The notes under the pieces: model-generated
Databases searched by the model: none
Told to the model about the DNA's origin: nothing
The model's input: the letters and a program-made list of their open reading frames with translations, nothing else
Program-made: the position numbers and the translations under genes
Part shown: piece by piece, positions 9,058 to 18,644 of the stretch
How the letters are laid out: each line of letters starts with the position of its first letter
How positions within the stretch are numbered: the stretch's first letter is position 1
Assembly: GCA_035765895.1 (NCBI GenBank)
Contig: DASTWL010000008.1
Coordinates: 1 to 64,000 of the forward strand
Direction: 5' to 3'
DNA from: Verrucomicrobiia bacterium
Lineage (GTDB): Bacteria > Verrucomicrobiota > Verrucomicrobiia > Limisphaerales > DSYF01
Length of the DNA stretch: 64,000 bases

Positions 9058-9483
9058 ATGAACGACATTGTTTTTCCCCGCAGCCCGCGCGAGACGATGG
9101 ATGGCTGGATGCACCTGCCGCGTTACGTGGACAAGGTTCGCCTGCACCTGGCGGGCAAACTGCATCCGGACTACCAGGCCAATTTCGGCAAGGGCTTCGA
9201 CGGCATGTGGCTCGCGGCGGCGGGCCTTACGCATGAGCAGTTCATCGCCGTCGTGAAGCAGACCCTCACCGATGGCCAGGTGTGCGACTGGGTCCGGCAG
9301 AACGTGAAGCGTTCGTTTGCGGAAAAGGCCGCGCATCGTGACGACATTCTTTCGCGTCCCAAACCTGACGACGTCGCGGCGCAAGACCGGCTGAAGTTGC
9401 GCAAGGAGCAGGCTGGCATCGGCTACCGTGAGGACGTAAAAACGTTCGTCGATCTGATCGACGCCGACGAGAAGCGGATTTGA
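9058..9483 (+). CDS. DUF5069-like hypothetical protein, 141 aa
   Basis: A 141-aa soluble protein resembling the DUF5069 family, small uncharacterised proteins found mainly in Verrucomicrobiota and relatives. Features: 'FPRSPRETMDGWMHLPRYVD' near the N-terminus, then a 'HPDYQANFGKGFDGMWLAAA' stretch. No membrane segment or signal. The start at 9058 is preferred over 9022 because the first 12 extra residues are unlike the rest. It lies divergent from the reductase gene, with starts 87 bp apart. Function unknown; the family assignment is from pattern memory. Confidence 0.65.
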   Translation: MNDIVFPRSPRETMDGWMHLPRYVDKVRLHLAGKLHPDYQANFGKGFDGMWLAAAGLTHEQFIAVVKQTLTDGQVCDWVRQNVKRSFAEKAAHRDDILSRPKPDDVAAQDRLKLRKEQAGIGYREDVKTFVDLIDADEKRI

Positions 9484-9494
9484 GCTGACGGCGG

Positions 9495-10508
9495 CTACTC
9501 GCCACCGTTGCCAACGAATTCCCGGTAACGTTCGGCGAGGCCGGCCTGGTCGGCGGTGCCCGTGTGGAGGAGGACGCGGTAGCGGAAGGTGACGCTGCCA
9601 CCCGCGGCAATCTTCAGATCGCCGACGTGCGCATCGGAAAGTTTCTCAAACGCGTGCTGGCCGAAGGGATTGGCCGCGAACAGGCCGTAATCGCGAACCA
9701 TCCACCAGGTCGGGAAGCGCGGATTTTGTGGATGATCGAAGATGGCAATGCCGGCTGGCCGGCCATTGACCAGCCCGGAATAGTCACACCAGCGGGCGCG
9801 CTTGCCCCAGGCTTCGAGGTCGCGCACGCCTTCGCTGTTGACGATGTGTGCCGAGGGGTTGCGGCTGCCATCCGCGCGGGTGACCCGCATGGATTCCGCC
9901 ACCCGGATTGCCATCGTGCCCTCCTTGGTGTCACCCAACACGAGGTCGCCATGATCGGCGTGCAGGGTAATTTCCACATCAAACATTCGCACGGTCGCCG
10001 GGGTTTTGTAGAAGGTCAGCGTGCGATCGTCAGTGCAGACCACCTGGCCGTCGGGACGCACCCAACGGTTGTGACTGGCAATGATGCCCTTGTTTTGACC
10101 GCCACGGATGGCGGTGAACTTGTCATGCACAATGCGCCCGGTGCCGGATGACTCCGTCCAGAAATCCACCCCGTTCACCGATCCATGTCCAAACCACACC
10201 GAGCGATGATGCGGATGGTCGTGCTCCTCGCCGGGGGGATTGTTGAAGGGATAATTGCGCGTCATCCCGTCGCCGGTCGGACCGGTCAAGGGATACAGGC
10301 AGGGCTTGGGCACGCCGTTGAAGCGATATTCGGTGAAGGGAAGACCGTCGATGGACACGCTCAGCTTGCCCGCCTGGGAACTGATCTGGACGCCGGTGAC
10401 CGGCGACGGTTCCAGGGTCACGCACCCCATGAAACCCGCCGACAGGCACAGGGCCGTCAGGAGGACGAATCGGCCGTCCGGCTTGAGCAATGACATCAGT
10501 CTGCGCAT
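9495..10508 (-). CDS. DUF6807 (PmoA-family) putative lipoprotein
   Basis: A 337-aa exported protein of the DUF6807 family, sometimes labelled 'methane oxygenase PmoA' although it is not a methane monooxygenase subunit. The N-terminus is a hydrophobic signal ending 'CLSAGFMGC', consistent with a lipid-modified Cys. The core has the family's 'NNPPGEEHDHPHHRSVWFGH' His-rich motif near residue 115, a 'GIAIFDHPQNPRFPTWWMVRDYG' region, and a C-terminal beta-rich domain. Members are common in planctomycetes and verrucomicrobia beside sugar-degradation genes and may bind carbohydrate, but no such neighbours are present. Start alternatives at 10562, 10508 and 10496 differ only before the signal core. 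Confidence 0.75.
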   Translation of the reverse strand: MRRLMSLLKPDGRFVLLTALCLSAGFMGCVTLEPSPVTGVQISSQAGKLSVSIDGLPFTEYRFNGVPKPCLYPLTGPTGDGMTRNYPFNNPPGEEHDHPHHRSVWFGHGSVNGVDFWTESSGTGRIVHDKFTAIRGGQNKGIIASHNRWVRPDGQVVCTDDRTLTFYKTPATVRMFDVEITLHADHGDLVLGDTKEGTMAIRVAESMRVTRADGSRNPSAHIVNSEGVRDLEAWGKRARWCDYSGLVNGRPAGIAIFDHPQNPRFPTWWMVRDYGLFAANPFGQHAFEKLSDAHVGDLKIAAGGSVTFRYRVLLHTGTADQAGLAERYREFVGNGGE

Positions 10509-10582
10509 GACGCGCCGAAGAATGCCGGCGAAGGTCCGAATGACAAGCCCCAAGCGGGCCACGTGGATGGGGGTGCGAGGAC

Positions 10583-10620
10583 GCTTGCAAATTAACTATA
10601 TGCCTATACAGTAATTAACG
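10583..10620. promoter_or_regulatory. AT-rich imperfect palindrome, possible promoter/operator
   Basis: A short AT-rich island in GC-rich DNA between two divergent genes. Its core ACTATAT-GCC-TATACAGT has half-sites that match in inverted orientation except for one base, inside outer AATTA/TAATT arms. It also contains -10-like boxes (TATACA, TACAGT). It may control the DUF2892/RND genes downstream or the DUF6807 gene on the other side. No regulator gene lies next to it. Confidence 0.3.
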
Positions 10621-10669
10621 AAGCGGCGCCCGGTTGCCGTTGGCCGGGCAAAAAAACTGTGACGAGACT

Positions 10670-10891
10670 ATGAAAATGGAAAATGCCATCCGCATTATGG
10701 CGGGAACGATGGTGCTGATCAGCATCAGCCTGGCGCATTGGGTGAGCGAGTGGTGGTTGCTGCTGGCCGCGTTTGTCGGCTGCAATCTGATTCAATCCGC
10801 GTTCACCGGATTCTGCCCGGCGGAAAAAATCTTTGCCCGCCTGGGCATTGGGAAATCCGGCACGTCCTGTTGCGCATCCACCTCCTCGTGA
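10670..10891 (+). CDS. DUF2892 (YgaP-like) inner-membrane protein
   Basis: A 73-aa protein of the DUF2892 type: 'MENAIRIMAGTMVLISISLA' forms the first membrane helix, followed by a second helix ('WWLLLAAFVGCNLIQSAFTG') and the family-typical 'FTGFCPAEKIFARLGI' with a conserved Cys. Such small proteins often sit with rhodanese, thiol-redox or metal-resistance genes. Here an RND efflux pair follows about 200 bp downstream on the same strand. The ATG at 10670 was chosen because the family starts with this 'MENA/NRIIR' pattern. A C-terminal Cys pair ('TSCCAS') is visible. Confidence 0.8.
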   Translation: MKMENAIRIMAGTMVLISISLAHWVSEWWLLLAAFVGCNLIQSAFTGFCPAEKIFARLGIGKSGTSCCASTSS

Positions 10892-11089
10892 TGGTGCAGG
10901 GTGGGGAGCCAATGCGTTCGGGGGGCAGAACGAGATGCGGGGGGCGATAAAGTCCGTAGGTGTGAACTCCTGCTGGCGCCAACGCCCGTTCGGCACACGT
11001 TCAGCCCGGCGCGGGTGCGCCGGCCATCACCAACGGTCCTGAATCCCTCCACCGAGGATATCCTCAACCAGAATCATGACCTGTTTGCA

Positions 11090-12121
11090 ATGCTTATGAC
11101 TGTCAAAGAACTCCACGCCATGCTGGCCATCGGCTTGCTGGCCGCGGCCGGCTGCGATCATCGGCCAACTCCGGCAGATGCCGCATCGCTCCCGCCGGCG
11201 ACGGTGAGCATGATCGTGGCGAAAACCACTCCTTCGCCGGCCATTGAAGAGGTCGTGGGCACCGTCCGCTCCAAGACCCGGGCAGTCATCGAAGCGCGGG
11301 TGGGCGGGCGCATCGAGGAATTGGCGGTGAGCGCGGGGCAGTTGGTCAGGAAGGGTGACTTGATTGCGCAGCTGGATGTGCGCGAGGTGCAGGCCCGGCT
11401 GGACCAGGCGCGCGCGACGCTGGAGCAGGCGAACCGTGATTTGGAGCGCTTCACCGCGTTGATCAAGCAGAACGTGCTAACCAAGGCCGAATACGATGCG
11501 GCCGAGGCGCGGCAACGCGTGGCCAAGGCCGCGGTGGACGAAGCGGAAACCATGCTGGGCTACGCGCGGGTCGTCGCGCCGTTTGACGGCGTGATCACCC
11601 GCAAGATCGCCGACGTGGGCGATCTGGCGGCGGTAGGGCGGGGCATTGTGGAACTGGAAGATCCCGTGGCGCTGCGCGTGGAAGCCAATGTGCCCGAGGG
11701 GCTGATTAACTTCATCAAGCTTGGCGCCAGGCTGCCAGTGTCGGCCGCCGAGGCCCACCGCCCGATTAGCGGGACCATCAGCGAAGTGGCGCCCGCCGCC
11801 GATCCCGCCAGCCGGACCTTTTTGGTGAAACTGGATTTGCCGGCGGGATCAGATCTTCGCCTCGGCCAGTTCGTGCGGGTGGCCGTGCCGTTGGGCGAGC
11901 GCAACGCGTTGCGGCTCCCGACCAACGCCGTCATCGTGCGCGGGCAGATGGAAATGGTGGTGGTGGATCACGATCACATGGCGCAACTGCGCTTGATTAA
12001 AACCGGCCGCCGGACGGGAGGTGACGTGGAGATTGTCTCGGGACTCGACGACGGCGAGCGCGTGGTGGCCGAAGGCGCGGCCGGATTGCAGGATGGCCAA
12101 CCGTTGCGGGAGAAACCATGA
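11090..12121 (+). CDS. RND efflux periplasmic adaptor (membrane fusion) lipoprotein
   Basis: A 343-aa membrane fusion protein linking an RND pump to the outer membrane. The N-terminal signal ends in a lipobox ('IGLLAAAGC'). A lipoyl-like half motif ('[20 protein letters not shown]') is followed by a helical hairpin (about 110-165), the second lipoyl half ('[20 protein letters not shown]'), then beta-barrel and membrane-proximal domains. It ends in '[20 protein letters not shown]'. Start at 11090 (or the in-frame ATG at 11096) places the signal correctly; the longer ORF adds an implausible extension. Its stop overlaps the permease start by 4 bp. No TolC-like outer membrane factor is in the window. 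Confidence 0.88.
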   Translation: MLMTVKELHAMLAIGLLAAAGCDHRPTPADAASLPPATVSMIVAKTTPSPAIEEVVGTVRSKTRAVIEARVGGRIEELAVSAGQLVRKGDLIAQLDVREVQARLDQARATLEQANRDLERFTALIKQNVLTKAEYDAAEARQRVAKAAVDEAETMLGYARVVAPFDGVITRKIADVGDLAAVGRGIVELEDPVALRVEANVPEGLINFIKLGARLPVSAAEAHRPISGTISEVAPAADPASRTFLVKLDLPAGSDLRLGQFVRVAVPLGERNALRLPTNAVIVRGQMEMVVVDHDHMAQLRLIKTGRRTGGDVEIVSGLDDGERVVAEGAAGLQDGQPLREKP

Positions 12122-15100
12122 GCGAACCCCGGCAGAACGAAGGCGGCGGGCCGGGGATTGCCGGACGCATCGCCCGGCTGTTCGTCAACTCCAAGCTGAC
12201 GCCGCTTATTGTCATCACGTCCGTGTTGCTGGGCGTGGGCGCCATTCTGCTCCTGCCCCGTGAGGAGGAGCCGCAGATCAAGGTGCCGATGATTGATGTT
12301 CTCGTCTCGATGCCGGGCTCCGGCGCCAAGGAGGTTGAGGAACGCGTCACCCGCCCCATGGAGAAGCTGCTCTGGGAGATTCCCGGCGTCGAATACATCT
12401 ATTCCACGTCGAGCGAAGGCCAGTCGCTGGCCATTGTGCGCTTCAAGGTGGGGGAGGACATGGAACGCAGCCTGGTAAAGTTGAACCAGAAGCTGCAAAT
12501 GAACTACGACCGTATTCCGCACGGGGTGTCCCAGCCGCTCATCAAGCCGCGATCCATCGACGATGTGCCCATCCTCGCGCTCACTTTTCACAGCGCCCGC
12601 TATGACCATCTCACCCTGCGCCGGCTGGTGGCGCAGGTGGACGACGCGGTCAAGCAGGTGCCGCAGGTTGCGGAGACGACGTTGATCGGCGGCGCGCGGC
12701 GGCAGGTGCGCGTGCAACTGGATCCCATCAAGCTGGCGTCCCGCGGGCTGAGCCCCGCGGGCATCGTGCCGATGTTGCAACAGGCCAATCGTCAGCTGGC
12801 GGCGGGCGAGTTGACCAGCGACAACCACGAGGTGGCTGTCGAGACCGGCGCCTTTCTAACGAGCGCGGCCGATGTGGGCAACGTGGTGGTGGGCGTGTTC
12901 GGCGGGCGGCCGGTTTACCTGCGGGAGGTGGCGACCGTCGTTGATGGGGCGGAGGAGCCGGGTCAGTATGTCTTTTTCGGGCAGGGCGCGGCCGTTGCCC
13001 AAGCGGCCGGAGAACAGCCAGCGGTGACTTTGAGCATCGCAAAGCGGCCCGGTGCCAACGCGATTTCCGTGGCACACGCGGTGTTGAAAAAGGTGGATAC
13101 CCTGAAGGGGCGGATCATTCCCGCGGATGTGCTCATCACGGTGACGCGCAATTACGGCGAAACCGCGGCGGATAAATCCAACGAATTGCTGCTGCACATG
13201 GGCATCGCCGTGGTGGGCGTGATGGTCCTCATCTGGTTGACGCTGGGCTGGCGCGAAGCGGGCATCGTGGGCATCGCCATTCCGGCGACACTGGCGCTCA
13301 CGCTGCTCGTTTTCTATCTCGAAGGCTTTACGCTCAACCGCATTACTCTGTTCGCGCTCATTTTCAGCATCGGCATCCTGGTGGACGATGCGATCGTGGT
13401 GGTGGAGAACATCGTCCGGCATTTTCATCTGCCGCACAACCGGGGGCGCACGTGGAGCAGCATTGCGGTGGAGGCCGTCGGTGAAGTTGGGAATCCGACG
13501 ATTCTCGCCACGTTTGCGGTGATTGCCGCGGTGTTGCCGATGGCGTTTGTGGGCGGCTTGATGGGGCCCTACATGCGGCCGATTCCCGTGGGCGCCAGCG
13601 CGGCGATGTTGTTCTCGCTGATGGTGGCGTTTGTCGTCACGCCGTGGGCGTCGATTCGCATTCTGCGCTGGGGCCGCAAATATTCCTGCCTGACCGGGGG
13701 CGCCGCGTGCGTCACCGAAGGGCAGACGCCGCACGGGCATTTTGAACACGAGGAGGATTTTTTCACGCGACTCTACCGGAAATTGATGGGTCCGCTCATC
13801 GCGCGGCGCCGGTGGCGGCATGTGTTTCTGGCCGGCATCACGGTGCTGCTGCTGCTGGCGTGTGCGCTGGTCGGCGTGGGGTGGGTCAAAGTCAAAATGC
13901 TTCCGTTCGACAACAAAAGTGAATTCCAGGTGATTCTGAACATGCCCGAGGGCAGTTCGCTCGAACGCACGGCGGAAGCGGTGCGTGCAATTGCCGCGGC
14001 GGTGCGCACCGAGCCGGAGGTGACGGACTACGAGGTTTATGTGGGGGTGGCTTCGCCATTCAATTTCAACGGACTGGTGCGGCACTACTTCATGCGGCGC
14101 GGGGCGAACATCGCGGATTTGCAGGTCAACCTCGTGAACAAGCAAGACCGCCGCGCCCAGAGCCACGACATTGCCAAACGGGTCCGGCCCCGTGTCGCGG
14201 CCATCGCCGCACGTTACGGCGCCCGTGTTGCGGTGGCGGAAGTGCCGCCCGGTCCACCGGTCCTGCAAACCCTCGTGGCTGAGGTTTACGGACCCGATGA
14301 AGCCTCCCGCCACGCGCTGGCCCGCAAGGTGATCGACGTGTTCAAGCAAACGCCCGGCGTGGTGGATGTCGATTGGTATATCGAGGCGGATCAGCCCAAA
14401 GCGCGTTTTGTCATCGACAAGGAAAAGGCGGCCCTGCACGGCATCAGTGCCGAGACCATTTCGCAAACGCTGCGCATCGCCGCGGGCGGCGAATCCGTTG
14501 ATCTGGTTCATCAACCGCACGAGAAGGAGGATGTGGATCTGGTGCTGGAATTTCCGCGGTCCCTGCGGTCCACGCCGGAGGATCTTCTCGCCATCCGTGT
14601 GCGTTCGGGCGACGCCAATGGACTGCCCGAGCCTGGCGCGACGGGACAGGCGCCGTTGGTGCCGTTGCGCGAACTCGTGAAGGTCGAACACACCATCGCG
14701 GACAAGAGCATCTACCACAAAAATCTGATGCCGGTGACTTATGTCATTGGGGACGTGGCCGGAGTGGTGGAGAGTCCCGTGTATGCCATTCTCAAAATGA
14801 ACGAGGCATTGCGCCGGTTGGATGCGCGTGAATTTGGCGGCTCCGTGCCGGCGGTGAAAATCTACAACGCGGTCCAGCCCTTCACCGAATTCCAGCCGGC
14901 CATCAAGTGGGACGGCGAATGGCACATCACCATCGAGGTGTTTCGCGATTTGGGAACCGCCTTCGCTGCGGTGCTGGTGTTGATCTACGTCCTGATGGTG
15001 GGCTGGTTCCGCTCGTTCCTGACGCCGGTGATCGTCATGGCGGCCATTCCGTTTTCACTGGTGGGCATCCTGCCCGCGCACGGAGCCATGGGGGCGTTCT

Positions 15101-15453
15101 TCACCGCCACCTCCATGATCGGTTTCATGGCGGGAGCCGGCATTGTGGTCCGCAATTCCATCATTCTGGTGGATTTCATCGAGTTGCGCCTGCGGGAAGG
15201 CATGCCGCTGGCCGAGGCGGTGGTCGATGCGGGGGCGGTGCGTTTCCGACCCATGCTATTGACGGCGCTGGCCGTGGTGGTGGGCGCGGCGGTGATTTTG
15301 GCGGATCCCATTTTTCAGGGGCTCGCGATTTCCTTGATGGCTGGTGAAGTGGCGTCGCTCTTCATCAGCCGCATGGCGGTGCCCATCTTGTATTACATGG
15401 CCTATGCGAAAGGCGGCCGCGTGCCGGGACGGGGGACGGTAGAATCAAACTGA
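12118..15453 (+). CDS. RND-family efflux transporter permease
   Basis: An 1111-aa RND permease, slightly longer than AcrB. It opens with a cytoplasmic stretch and first helix ('[20 protein letters not shown]'). Two large periplasmic domains follow, each before a block of membrane helices. Helix 4 contains '[22 protein letters not shown]', with the Asp pair used for proton relay in the family. An insertion around residues 525-550 carries two Cys and a His-rich '[10 protein letters not shown]' segment. The C-terminal half has '[21 protein letters not shown]'. Subtype (metal or multidrug) cannot be told reliably; the translocating Asp residues and the acidic/His loop do not decide it. Translationally coupled to the adaptor by ATGA. 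Confidence 0.9.
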   Translation: MSEPRQNEGGGPGIAGRIARLFVNSKLTPLIVITSVLLGVGAILLLPREEEPQIKVPMIDVLVSMPGSGAKEVEERVTRPMEKLLWEIPGVEYIYSTSSEGQSLAIVRFKVGEDMERSLVKLNQKLQMNYDRIPHGVSQPLIKPRSIDDVPILALTFHSARYDHLTLRRLVAQVDDAVKQVPQVAETTLIGGARRQVRVQLDPIKLASRGLSPAGIVPMLQQANRQLAAGELTSDNHEVAVETGAFLTSAADVGNVVVGVFGGRPVYLREVATVVDGAEEPGQYVFFGQGAAVAQAAGEQPAVTLSIAKRPGANAISVAHAVLKKVDTLKGRIIPADVLITVTRNYGETAADKSNELLLHMGIAVVGVMVLIWLTLGWREAGIVGIAIPATLALTLLVFYLEGFTLNRITLFALIFSIGILVDDAIVVVENIVRHFHLPHNRGRTWSSIAVEAVGEVGNPTILATFAVIAAVLPMAFVGGLMGPYMRPIPVGASAAMLFSLMVAFVVTPWASIRILRWGRKYSCLTGGAACVTEGQTPHGHFEHEEDFFTRLYRKLMGPLIARRRWRHVFLAGITVLLLLACALVGVGWVKVKMLPFDNKSEFQVILNMPEGSSLERTAEAVRAIAAAVRTEPEVTDYEVYVGVASPFNFNGLVRHYFMRRGANIADLQVNLVNKQDRRAQSHDIAKRVRPRVAAIAARYGARVAVAEVPPGPPVLQTLVAEVYGPDEASRHALARKVIDVFKQTPGVVDVDWYIEADQPKARFVIDKEKAALHGISAETISQTLRIAAGGESVDLVHQPHEKEDVDLVLEFPRSLRSTPEDLLAIRVRSGDANGLPEPGATGQAPLVPLRELVKVEHTIADKSIYHKNLMPVTYVIGDVAGVVESPVYAILKMNEALRRLDAREFGGSVPAVKIYNAVQPFTEFQPAIKWDGEWHITIEVFRDLGTAFAAVLVLIYVLMVGWFRSFLTPVIVMAAIPFSLVGILPAHGAMGAFFTATSMIGFMAGAGIVVRNSIILVDFIELRLREGMPLAEAVVDAGAVRFRPMLLTALAVVVGAAVILADPIFQGLAISLMAGEVASLFISRMAVPILYYMAYAKGGRVPGRGTVESN

Positions 15454-15525
15454 GAAACGGCGCGGCGAGCTGAATGCCGGCTTATGACCGCGTGGGAACG
15501 GTGTTGGGCGAGGAGCCGCGACGCT

Positions 15526-15762
15526 TCAGTGCTTCCGGGCCTGGGAATCGGTGGCCTGCTCCAGTTGGTGCTGTTCCTCGGCGAAATGTTCGGCTTCCTT
15601 GCCGATGACGCGCGAGACGAGGAAAAGGCCGAACATTACGGCGCCGACCGGCAGCGGCACATACAGCAGCGGCATGGCGTCCGCCTGCCGGGTCACAATG
15701 GCCATGATGCCGACGCCGAGCAGCACCAGTGACAGGGTCAGGTAAATTTTCGAGTTCTTCAT
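15526..15762 (-). CDS. Small two-helix membrane protein, 78 aa
   Basis: A 78-aa hydrophobic protein with two probable membrane helices ('IYLTLSLVLLGVGIMAIV' and 'LLYVPLPVGAVMFGLFLV') and a charged C-terminal tail rich in Glu, Gln and His. Family not recognised. Two adjacent ATGs (15765 and 15762) are both possible; an upstream start at 15801 adds residues with no membrane character. It lies about 90 bp downstream of the DUF1573-cytochrome gene on the same strand, so it may be part of that respiratory or thiol-redox unit. Convergent with the RND permease. Confidence 0.6.
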   Translation of the reverse strand: MKNSKIYLTLSLVLLGVGIMAIVTRQADAMPLLYVPLPVGAVMFGLFLVSRVIGKEAEHFAEEQHQLEQATDSQARKH

Positions 15763-15852
15763 CATGTTAGGCGCTTCACTTTGGGCAAACGCGTGGGCCA
15801 TGCATACCCGAACGCAGTTCCGGGCGCAATGTCGCAGTCCGCGCCCGGCCGG

Positions 15853-16749
15853 TCAATTCCGGGGGCGAACGGCGGCCTGGGTGGTCACCGGCTTTGCGGG
15901 CATGGCCTTCGACAGATAAGCCACAAGGGAGTCGATTTGTTGGGGTGTCAGGATGCCCCCCGCCGACTGGGCAAACGCCGGCATCAGCGAACCTTCCTTG
16001 CCGTGAGTGATCCAGTTCCGCCAGTAATCTTCGTTGCGCTCCGTTTTGGCGACGTGCAGGTCCGGGACCATGCTGGCGCGGTGCTCCGCCTCGTGGCAGA
16101 CGCCGCACACGGCCGCATAAAGTTCCTTCCCTTCCTTGTTCTTGGCGGGTTCGGCATGGCAGCTGGCGCAATCGCCCTTGAACACGGCCTGCCGGTCCGC
16201 CCGGGCCAGCATCATGTTTTGCTCGCGCATTCCGGGGGCGGTTGACGCCGAACTGGGCATCGGGAGAATGATCGTCCGCACCAGCAGAAACTTGGTGCCC
16301 TTGTCCGTGGCCACGGTGATGGACTTGATGACCGTGCCGCTCTTGCCGGCGAGGTTCATGTTGATGTGAATCTCACCATTGGCTCCGGGATCCAGTTTCC
16401 AGGGCATTGGCGGCAGCTGGGCGGTTGTGCAGCCGCACGAGGTATGCACCGACACGATGGTGACGGGCTCCTTCGACACGTTGGTCAGGGCGAAGGTGAA
16501 TTGGGCGGCCGGTTCGCCGAAGGTGACATTCGTGGCCTTGTCGTTGGCGTCCCACGCCACGACGTCGTTGGGCAGCGCCGCGGCATTCGGCGCCGCGGCA
16601 GGCGGTGGCGGCACGGCGGGAGGCAGGAACGGGACCACGGGCGGGGCGGGGGCGGCGGTGGGCGCCGGCGGAGAAACTTGCGCGACGGCCGTCAGGCAGG
16701 CCGTGCCGAGAAGGCCCACAGCGAGCACCTTCGAGAGAAAGCTTTGCAT
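15853..16749 (-). CDS. Exported DUF1573 domain fused to two-CXXCH cytochrome c
   Basis: A 298-aa exported protein. Residues 1-23 form a signal peptide, followed by a Pro/Ala-rich linker (26-58). A DUF1573 immunoglobulin-like domain has the hallmark 'VHTSCGCTTAQL' around residues 101-111. The C-terminal part has two haem c motifs, CASCH (194-198) and CGVCH (215-219), then 'SLMPAFAQ', whose Met is a likely axial ligand. The two CXXCH motifs are only 16 residues apart, which is unusual for a dihaem protein; one may be degenerate. Likely a periplasmic electron carrier or sensor. Followed by a small membrane protein on the same strand. Confidence 0.82.
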   Translation of the reverse strand: MQSFLSKVLAVGLLGTACLTAVAQVSPPAPTAAPAPPVVPFLPPAVPPPPAAAPNAAALPNDVVAWDANDKATNVTFGEPAAQFTFALTNVSKEPVTIVSVHTSCGCTTAQLPPMPWKLDPGANGEIHINMNLAGKSGTVIKSITVATDKGTKFLLVRTIILPMPSSASTAPGMREQNMMLARADRQAVFKGDCASCHAEPAKNKEGKELYAAVCGVCHEAEHRASMVPDLHVAKTERNEDYWRNWITHGKEGSLMPAFAQSAGGILTPQQIDSLVAYLSKAMPAKPVTTQAAVRPRN

Positions 16750-16771
16750 GGCTTTTGAAGCTAACGAATAA

Positions 16772-16799
16772 CCCCGTTTGGCGCCAGCACCAAACGGGG
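16772..16799 (-). terminator. Rho-independent-type terminator after leuA
   Basis: A perfect 10-bp stem (CCCCGTTTGG / CCAAACGGGG) with an 8-base loop, lying 11 bp past the leuA stop codon and before the next gene on the same strand. On the minus strand it is followed by the T-rich TTATTCGTT. It should separate leuA from the DUF1573-cytochrome gene. Confidence 0.75.
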
Positions 16800-16809
16800 C
16801 CCGGCCAGG

Positions 16810-18477
16810 TCAACTCCGATTCAGCGCACTCAGCACGGCACGGATCGATGCCAGCTCGATGTTCGTGTCCACACCCGCGCCCCAGCGCAGACGGCCGTCC
16901 GCGTGCTTCACCTGGATGTAGGCGATGGCGGAAGCGGTTTCGCCCGCGCTCAAGGCGTGTTCACTATAGTTGGCGATCTCAAATTTCGCGGTCCCGGCGG
17001 CCGTGAACGCCTGCACGAGGGCGGCGAGCGGACCGTTGCCTTCGCCGGATATCTCCACTGGCTTGCCATCACGCAGCAGACGCGCCCGGCAGCGGACGAC
17101 GCCGTTGCGGCTCTCGGTTTCAAACCCTTCGAGCTGCCACGGAAAATCGCGTTCGATGTATTCCCGCCAGAACATCGCCTTGAGTTCTGCGCCGTGGACC
17201 TCGCGGCCGAGGCGGTCCACTTCGTCGTTGGCGATGGGGCCAAACTCCCGCTGCATGTCCTTGGGCAGCACGACGCCGAATTCGGATTCGAGCAGGTAGG
17301 CCACGCCGCCCTTGCCGGACTGGCTGTTCACGCGGATGACTTCGCGATATTCGCGGCCGATGTCCGCCGGATCAATCGTGAGATACGGCACATCCCAGTG
17401 CGAACGCCCGCCTTTTTCCCATTCGGCCAGGCCCTTCTTGATGGCGTCCTGGTGCGAGCCGCTGAAGGCGGTGAAGACGAGTTCTCCGGCGTAAGGCTGG
17501 CGCGGCGGCACGGTCATGCCGGTGCAACGCTCGTAAACGTCCACGACGGCATTCAAATCCGAGAAATCCAGCTTTGGCTCGATGCCGTGCATGTAAAGGT
17601 TCAACGCCACGGTGACGATGTCCAAATTGCCGGTGCGTTCGCCGTTGCCGAAGAGCGTGCCCTCGACGCGCTCGGCGCCGGCAAGCAGGCCCAACTCGGT
17701 TGCGGCCACTCCGGTGCTGCGGTCGTTGTGCGTGTGCAGGCTGATGATGAGCGAATCGCGGTTCTTGAGATTGCGGCACATCCACTCGATCTGGTCGGCA
17801 TACACGTTCGGCATGGCGACCTCGACGGTGTCCGGCAAATTCAAAATCATCTTCCGCTCTGGCGTGGGCTGCCACACGTCCATGACGGCTTCGGATATTT
17901 CCTTGGCGAATTCCACCTCGGTCATGCTGAAACTTTCCGGCGAATACTGGAGCATGACCTCGGTGCCCTTGAGCCGGGGCAGGCGGTCCTTGATCATCTG
18001 CGCGCCCTTCACCGCGATGGCTTTGATTTCGTCCTTCGATTTCCCGAACACGACGCGGCGCTGGGCGGGCGAAGTCGAGTTATACAGGTGGATGATGACC
18101 TTCTTGGCACCGATCAACGATTCGACGGTGCGCTCGATCAAATCCTCCCGTGCCTGCACGAGCACCTGCAACCAGACGTCGTCCGGGGCGCGCTTCTCTT
18201 CGATGAGACGGCGGTTGAAGGTGAACTCCGTGTTCGAGGCGGAGGGGAACCCGACTTCAATTTCCTTGAAACCGCATTTCACGAGCGTGTGAAACAGCTC
18301 GAGCTTCTGCGACACGTTCATCGGCACGGCCAGGGCCTGGTTGCCATCGCGCAGGTCCACGCTGCACCAGCGGGGCGCGTGGGTGAGGACACGATTGGGC
18401 CATTGCCGGTCGGGCAACGCCACCGGCGGGAACGGTCGGTATTTCGCGGACGGGTTCTTGTGCATTGCGGTTTTCAT
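16810..18477 (-). CDS. leuA: 2-isopropylmalate synthase
   Basis: A 555-aa LeuA of the actinobacterial/fungal-like group (type 2), which condenses acetyl-CoA with 2-oxoisovalerate, the first committed step of leucine synthesis. Seen: 'KYRPFPPVALPDRQWPNR' at the N-terminus, the metal-binding 'CSVDLRDGNQAL', 'VGFPSAS', 'LIISLHTHNDRSTGVA' with the HxH pair, and 'GTLFGNGERTGNLD'. The C-terminal part is the LeuA allosteric domain, ending 'GVDTNIELASIRAVLSALNR'. It stands alone, without leuB, leuC or leuD. A leader peptide and attenuator lie upstream and a terminator follows, so it is a monocistronic, leucine-regulated unit. Confidence 0.95.
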   Translation of the reverse strand: MKTAMHKNPSAKYRPFPPVALPDRQWPNRVLTHAPRWCSVDLRDGNQALAVPMNVSQKLELFHTLVKCGFKEIEVGFPSASNTEFTFNRRLIEEKRAPDDVWLQVLVQAREDLIERTVESLIGAKKVIIHLYNSTSPAQRRVVFGKSKDEIKAIAVKGAQMIKDRLPRLKGTEVMLQYSPESFSMTEVEFAKEISEAVMDVWQPTPERKMILNLPDTVEVAMPNVYADQIEWMCRNLKNRDSLIISLHTHNDRSTGVAATELGLLAGAERVEGTLFGNGERTGNLDIVTVALNLYMHGIEPKLDFSDLNAVVDVYERCTGMTVPPRQPYAGELVFTAFSGSHQDAIKKGLAEWEKGGRSHWDVPYLTIDPADIGREYREVIRVNSQSGKGGVAYLLESEFGVVLPKDMQREFGPIANDEVDRLGREVHGAELKAMFWREYIERDFPWQLEGFETESRNGVVRCRARLLRDGKPVEISGEGNGPLAALVQAFTAAGTAKFEIANYSEHALSAGETASAIAYIQVKHADGRLRWGAGVDTNIELASIRAVLSALNRS

Positions 18478-18507
18478 TGTGTTGTTTTGGGCCGTCGGCG
18501 GCGAGGC

Positions 18508-18541
18508 AAAACAAAAACCCCACCGCCATCAGGCAGTGGGG
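18508..18541 (-). terminator. Attenuator terminator in the leuA leader
   Basis: On the minus strand CCCCACTGCC (18541-18532), a TGAT loop and GGCGGTGGGG (18527-18518) form a 10-bp stem with one wobble pair, followed by TTTTTGTTTT. It lies between the leader peptide stop and leuA. Its 5' arm can instead pair with a segment at the end of the leader peptide gene (18582-18571, GGCAGTCGGGGT), giving an antiterminator. This is the layout of an amino-acid attenuator. Confidence 0.85.
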
Positions 18542-18566
18542 TTTGGGAAAATCGTTTTGGATGAAC

Positions 18567-18635
18567 CTAGACCCCGACTGCCACGCTGCCCAGCAGCAGC
18601 GCGTTCAGCGAAAGTCGCAGGTTCGTGTTGTTCAT
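18567..18635 (-). CDS. leuL: leuA leader peptide (22 aa, Leu-rich)
   Basis: A 22-codon ORF, ATG at 18635 to TAG at 18567. Six residues are Leu (positions 6, 8, 10 and 13-15), including three consecutive CTG codons; Val occupies positions 18, 20 and 22. The Leu run overlaps the first of three alternative stems (CGCTGC at 18601-18596 with GCAGCG at 18589-18584). A ribosome stalled for lack of Leu-tRNA should mask that stem, let segment 2 (18582-18571) pair with segment 3 (18541-18532) and prevent the terminator. The mechanism is known from leu operons of enterobacteria; its operation here is inferred from sequence. The symbol leuL is by analogy. Confidence 0.82.
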   Translation of the reverse strand: MNNTNLRLSLNALLLGSVAVGV

Positions 18636-18644
18636 CGCGGACGA

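Noticed and set aside
10604-10996. 130-codon minus-strand ORF opposite the DUF2892 gene
   Set aside because: Overlaps the recognisable DUF2892 gene, is rich in Gln/His/Arg and matches nothing.
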